NCBI GenBank assembly: GCA_003991915.1 | Contig: RQTK01000286.1 | Span: 280,422 to 344,421 of the forward strand | Length of the DNA: 64,000 nt | Direction of reading: 5' to 3' | DNA from: Elysia chlorotica | Taxonomy: Eukaryota; Mollusca; Gastropoda; Plakobranchidae | Shown: positions 51,920 through 57,600 of the stretch, piece after piece | Position numbering within the stretch: the stretch's first letter is position 1 | Layout of the letters: each line of letters opens with the position of its first letter | The notes under the pieces: generated by a model | Database searches by the model: none | Seen by the model: only the letters and a program-made list of their open reading frames with translations | Told to the model about the DNA's origin: nothing | Translations under genes and position numbers: made by a program

Positions 51920-54567
51920 TTACAATCATTATGAGTCAAACAAAATTTTTTTTTATTATAAAGCAGTAGAAAAGAAAAAAAAAGAAAAGAGTGCGACATT
52001 GTCTTTGCACCAATTTTCTACAAATCACTAAAAAGCCCCATAGCGTACCTCATCTGGGTTGACTGGCTGTATGTTCCACACATTGAGACACTGCTCAATA
52101 CTCTTCTCTAAATCCTCACTAACGGCCACTTCATAAGCTGGAAGCTGTTGATAAAACAATTTTGTAGTGATAAGTACTGTTATTTCAAGTCTTGCATCAA
52201 TCATAAAATTACTCACAGGTTCATCCCCCCAGAAGCAAGGATAGCATTTGCACAAATCAACAGACCTTTCAATTTTGATAGAATTCTTTTCATGTGCACG
52301 AGCATAGTATTCTACTGGTATATACCATGTTCTCTTCTATTCGCAAATTCCTTTTGGGCTGATGAGTCTACAAGTAGAAGTCGACAATTCTAATCCAATA
52401 GAGCGTGACCATTTTTTGAAATTTTTATCATTTTAACTGTACATGTTACAACTGAGCACTGCCTAAAGAGTCTACATACTCTCTGTTTATAAGCTCTAGA
52501 CCTGTAGTGTAAATGCCTTCTCAGGTTCTGGTTACAATTTAAAACATTTTAACTCCTACAAGAATGTAGAAAATCAATGACGACACAAGCTTTGATAGTG
52601 GACTCCAAGGACAATCGGACAAGATTTAAAGAGAGTCCAAAACATGCAATTTAGTGGCTCTTTTGGTCTTCTCTTACTCAAAAAGTGTAAGATTTAATAA
52701 TGATGAAAACAATAAAACTTATAAAAGACACTATCGTATAAAACTATATCATCACCCTTATTTTTGTGGGGAGCTAGGGAATTTCCCAAAATTATTTATC
52801 ATTATTTAACATAAATAATCTGCTTTTTCTGGGGAATAAAAAAACAGGAAAAACACTTCATCACCTCAGTTGTATAACATCCTATCTCATTTTTCGAATA
52901 CTAAAGATTTAGAGTGTGATAGAAATGAGATAAAACATTATACAACCAAGGTAACCACTTGCTCCACAGACAAGGCACAGAAAGATAAGATAAGATAAGA
53001 TAAGATAAGATAATCCTTTATTATCCCATAGGGAAATTTTTCCTGGTCATACATACATAAATACACCAGTTGTACATGTGTGAAATAGAAAATAGTGATG
53101 AAACAAGGTGAACATCAAATCAGAAGAGAAAAAAAAAACGAGAAAAAATTTTTTTTTTAAATCAAAACCAACCAATTCCGAGTCTTTCTTCTTCAGGCCA
53201 GTGAACGCCTCGATGACCTTCATGTGGTAGAGCTGCCGCACCAGGGAGAGCGCGCAGGACTTGGAGGCCATCTGCTTGTTGGAGCCCGTCTCTCTCGCAT
53301 GGATGGCTGGCATATAGGTTGGACAATGACATAAAAGTTATCATGAATGACATTTATATAGAGTATTTTAAAAGGAAACAGAATGCTTAAGCGCTATAAA
53401 ATCAAGATGTCTGTGTAGTACAAAATTCTACACCGCATGTGATATAGAGATGAAAAAAGCTACGAATAACGGAATATAAGGAAAAAAACAATATGAAAAA
53501 TCAGAATGTTGAATATTAAGATAAAACAATATACAATAAAGTTAACGTTGTTTTGTTTTTTTATATAAATTTCTGCACGGATACACCGTAAGAAATTTAC
53601 TGTCAAAGAGACTTCATGAAGTATGTGATACAACTGAGGCTTTTAATGACAGGATAACATCTTGGTTTTACAGACTGATTGTTGAGATGTAGCCATACAA
53701 TACTAATTCAATAGAAATTACTTATGACTTTATATTAGGAACGTCCGGGACAATTCTTATTCTAAAGAAGTGAATTGAAGTTATGTATTACAAAACCCAG
53801 GCTGGTCGCTTACTCATTCCAATCCTCTTCACATAGAAGGACATCTCTGCAGCAAAGCTCCTGGCAAGCACGAGGCAATAAAACATTTCAATGATATTTC
53901 AACATCACGACATCGGTTATTAAAAAAACCAAAAACAAGCAAACAAAAAAAATATTATCACTGTTAAATTTGTTGCACGTTTTGATATAATGGACTATGT
54001 CCAATCAACAATCTTTTAAAATATTATTATGCACCTCCCAAATGATATAAAACCAATAGCGAAGATAGAGATCTTGTAATGTAAAGAGTTTCTGTCTATT
54101 ACTAAAGCCATATCATTTAATAGAGCCTCTAGCATGAAACTTTTTAGCGTTGCCAAATGGTCCTTTGACTACAAAAGTAAAAACAAACAGTTTAATACCT
54201 TTTTAGAGAATAAAAATAATAGGATTCTCGCTTACAATGAGCAGGTATGGAAGAAGTTTATGTGAGACTAACAATATGAAAAAATAAGAAAATTATTTCA
54301 AAATGTGTCTGTTAAATAAAATCCTGTTTCATCAATCAATAAGAAAAAAGTATCCTGACGATTGAAATATTTGATATCTCTTCAGACATAAAATTATGAC
54401 CAAGAATATCTTCTATTGTAAGTGAAGTGCATATCAAGAGCAAATAGGTAAACCAAAGGCATTCTTTATCTGGTATTGTAGCTTAAGCAAAGCTGCAAGG
54501 GAGAGAGTGAGAGAGAGGGGTAGAGGTGGAGGGAGAAAGAAGAACAAAGAGATATACAGAGAGAGAC

Positions 54568-54603
<36 letters not shown>

Positions 54604-57600
54604 CGATATAGATAGAGACGGTTACAAGAACACAGTCATATTTTTTTGCGTAGATCTAGGCCTGAATACTGAATAAAACATACAACTTACCTTTAAGACA
54701 ATAACAACAAGCGTGTTTTACTGAAGAGACTGCCCCAAGGTGCATCAAATAGTAACTGTACAGAGATACAGGGACACAGTCATATTTTTTTGCATAGATC
54801 TAGGTCTGAATACAACATACAACTTACCTTTAAGACAATAACAACAAGCGTGTTTTACTGAAGAGACTGCCCCAAGGTGCATCAAATAGTAACTGTTGTT
54901 AACCACAAGACCAAACCAAAAATGGACAGCCATTGATGCCCACACAACAATGCACTGTGGATTTGAGAGTAGAACTGCCTAAAAACTGATGACCAGACCT
55001 TCCTGCTGTAGTGACCATATCATTCAGTGCTACCATGATACCATGATAGAAACATCGCTGGCTTCTTCACTTCTTGCTGAAGGGTGCGTTATGGTCCTAA
55101 CATTATTTTGCTTATTATTTTCCATTATAGCCACAATGATGTGTTGGTTCCATCACTGACTTCTTTGCTGCCATGGTAACCACAGTGCCTTTGTGGTTTA
55201 ATATTGCCATGCTATCTCAATGATTTATTTCTTGTTGCCATGGTGACCAAAATGACAAAGCAGCTCCACCGCTGGCTTCTTTTTTCTTTTTTTTTGTGTG
55301 TGAAATGCTAAGTCTATAAAAAGATTTTTCTCCAAGTCCATATCACAGCTATGATTGCTATCAGCAACAATTCTATATATCCAGCATTTTTTCTCAACAA
55401 CACCAACTTTTTTACATTTTTGTCTCTTGCGCTTTTTCTGTATATATATTTTTTTTTTCTACAGCCTGTCAAAACATGAATTGCGACTGACCCAACGTAG
55501 ACAGGATCGGGGGCTAGTCTTGTTTTGAGAGGCTTCGGATAAAACTTGCTTATAATTCTAAAAATAGCAATGCAAGAAGGTCTGGTCAGTTCTACTCTCA
55601 ATTTCCCCAACGCGTGCTGATATATATACTACCAATACATATAAACTATATGTCTGATAATTTTACATGTTAAAACCGATAGGGTTAGCTATCAGCATAA
55701 TGTTTGAAAACATACTGGTGTAGTAATTTTTGTTATTTTTAAATACTATGAATTTAAAAGTTGTTTGTTTTTAAAATAACAATTAAAAGAAAGTTAAAAC
55801 AGTGTGAAATAGTATACAAGCTACAAAGAGAGAAAAAATGTAAAAATGTTCTGAAACTACCATAAAACACATGTCCAGTGGCTGAAATAGTTGCAATATC
55901 AATAAAATATTGATTCCACTGGTTCAAGAAAAAAGAAAAACAAAACAAAAAAAAACAGGAGTAATCATTTCATGAGGCACCTTGGGGGAGTCTCTTCAAA
56001 TAGTCTTTTTTTTTTATCCCTCCTTTCTTTTTTTATTGAAAATTAAAGATATACTGCTTAACTATAGGAGGAAAGTAAAATATAGAGAGGGAATATTGTA
56101 AACAAATTTCACTGGGCTTGTATTACCGCTCCTTCGGTACCTTATCAATTTACAAATAATCTTTAAAATACAACAATTACGTGATTTATTTAATAAGAGA
56201 AAGTCAGACGATGTAGTGTAAACCTGTTGTGGTCCGGTCCCATCACATGGTACTTGTAGTCCGTGGTGATTTTGTTGGTGTTGAGGAACTGGTGAAGTCG
56301 GCTCTTGGCGTTCTCGATTGTCCAGTTCCCATGCAGCTCTGCATTGAAGTCGCAGTCTTCCGACTAAAATTAACGTGGTGTTGGAAGAAAAAGCATTTTT
56401 CTATTTAGCGATAATCAGACTTGATATTGGTAGAAAAAAAAAAAGATTTTAACGTCTCAGTCTTTAGATCAGGTGTTAGTAGAAAAAGAGATTACAATGT
56501 AATTGTATAAGTCTTCATACTAGGTATATGGAGAACAAATAGATTACAATCTATCAGTCTTCAGACTGGGTGTCAGAAGGAAAAAAAAAAAGATTTCAAT
56601 CCTTCAATTCAAATTCTTTCTTCGTTGGTTTCATTTAAGTTTGTTCTTTGCTGTTGCGGTGATTTCATTTTTTATTGGCTGAATTTATTTAAAACCTTTA
56701 TTTATTTTAACGTCTCAGTCTTTAGATCAGGTGTTAGTAGCCACAAAGATTTCAACGTCCGAGTCTTTTGACCAGGTGTTAGTGGCAAAAAAATTTTCAA
56801 CTTCTAAGCCTTTTGAAAAAGTATATTTATATAACTATGTACGATTCCCATGCTGGGTGTTATGAGGAAAAATAGATTTCAATGTATCAGTCTTCAGATT
56901 GGGTGTTGGAAGCAAAAAAAATTAAGATTTCAATCTTTCAATTCAAATTCTTTCTTCATTGGTGTCATTTAACTTTGTTCTTTGATGTTGCACTGATTTC
57001 ATTTTTTATTGGCTGAAATTTTTTTAAACCTTTATTTCCTTGTTAAAAACAAATGTTTAGGTATTAAGGATACATTATAAGAGACAGCAGTTTAAAAAGT
57101 AATTTAAATTAACTGCTATCACAACCTTTCTTTGTTAATCACTGAACAACGAAAGAAAGAGTAAATCTTCTTTCTATTAAAATTTAAAGGGAAAATGTAA
57201 AAAAAATGTTTTAATCAAATTTCATGCGATTGTAATTACTCCCACTTTTAACATATCACAGCACAAACCTCCTCAAGCTTGCGTTTCTCTGCAATCCTGT
57301 CCATGATTTCCAGTGGGGGGCCGCGCTGGTAGGCAGGAAATTCCCTAGGAGGTCCTAGAGCCGGGTTGAACCCTTCACCTGAAAATTTTTAAAAGTGTAT
57401 GCAGGAAATTTGCTCAGTGCCCAATCTCACCTAAAGCCATTATTATCACAGTGTGCCTTGCTTGGTAAAAATTTGTATTTCATATTATTACTGTCACACA
57501 AATTTGATGAACTCAAAATCTGTTACCACATCTAGTATAACTAAAATATGAGAAATGAAATATATAGCGTACCACAAGGTACAATTTAAAAAAAAAAAAA

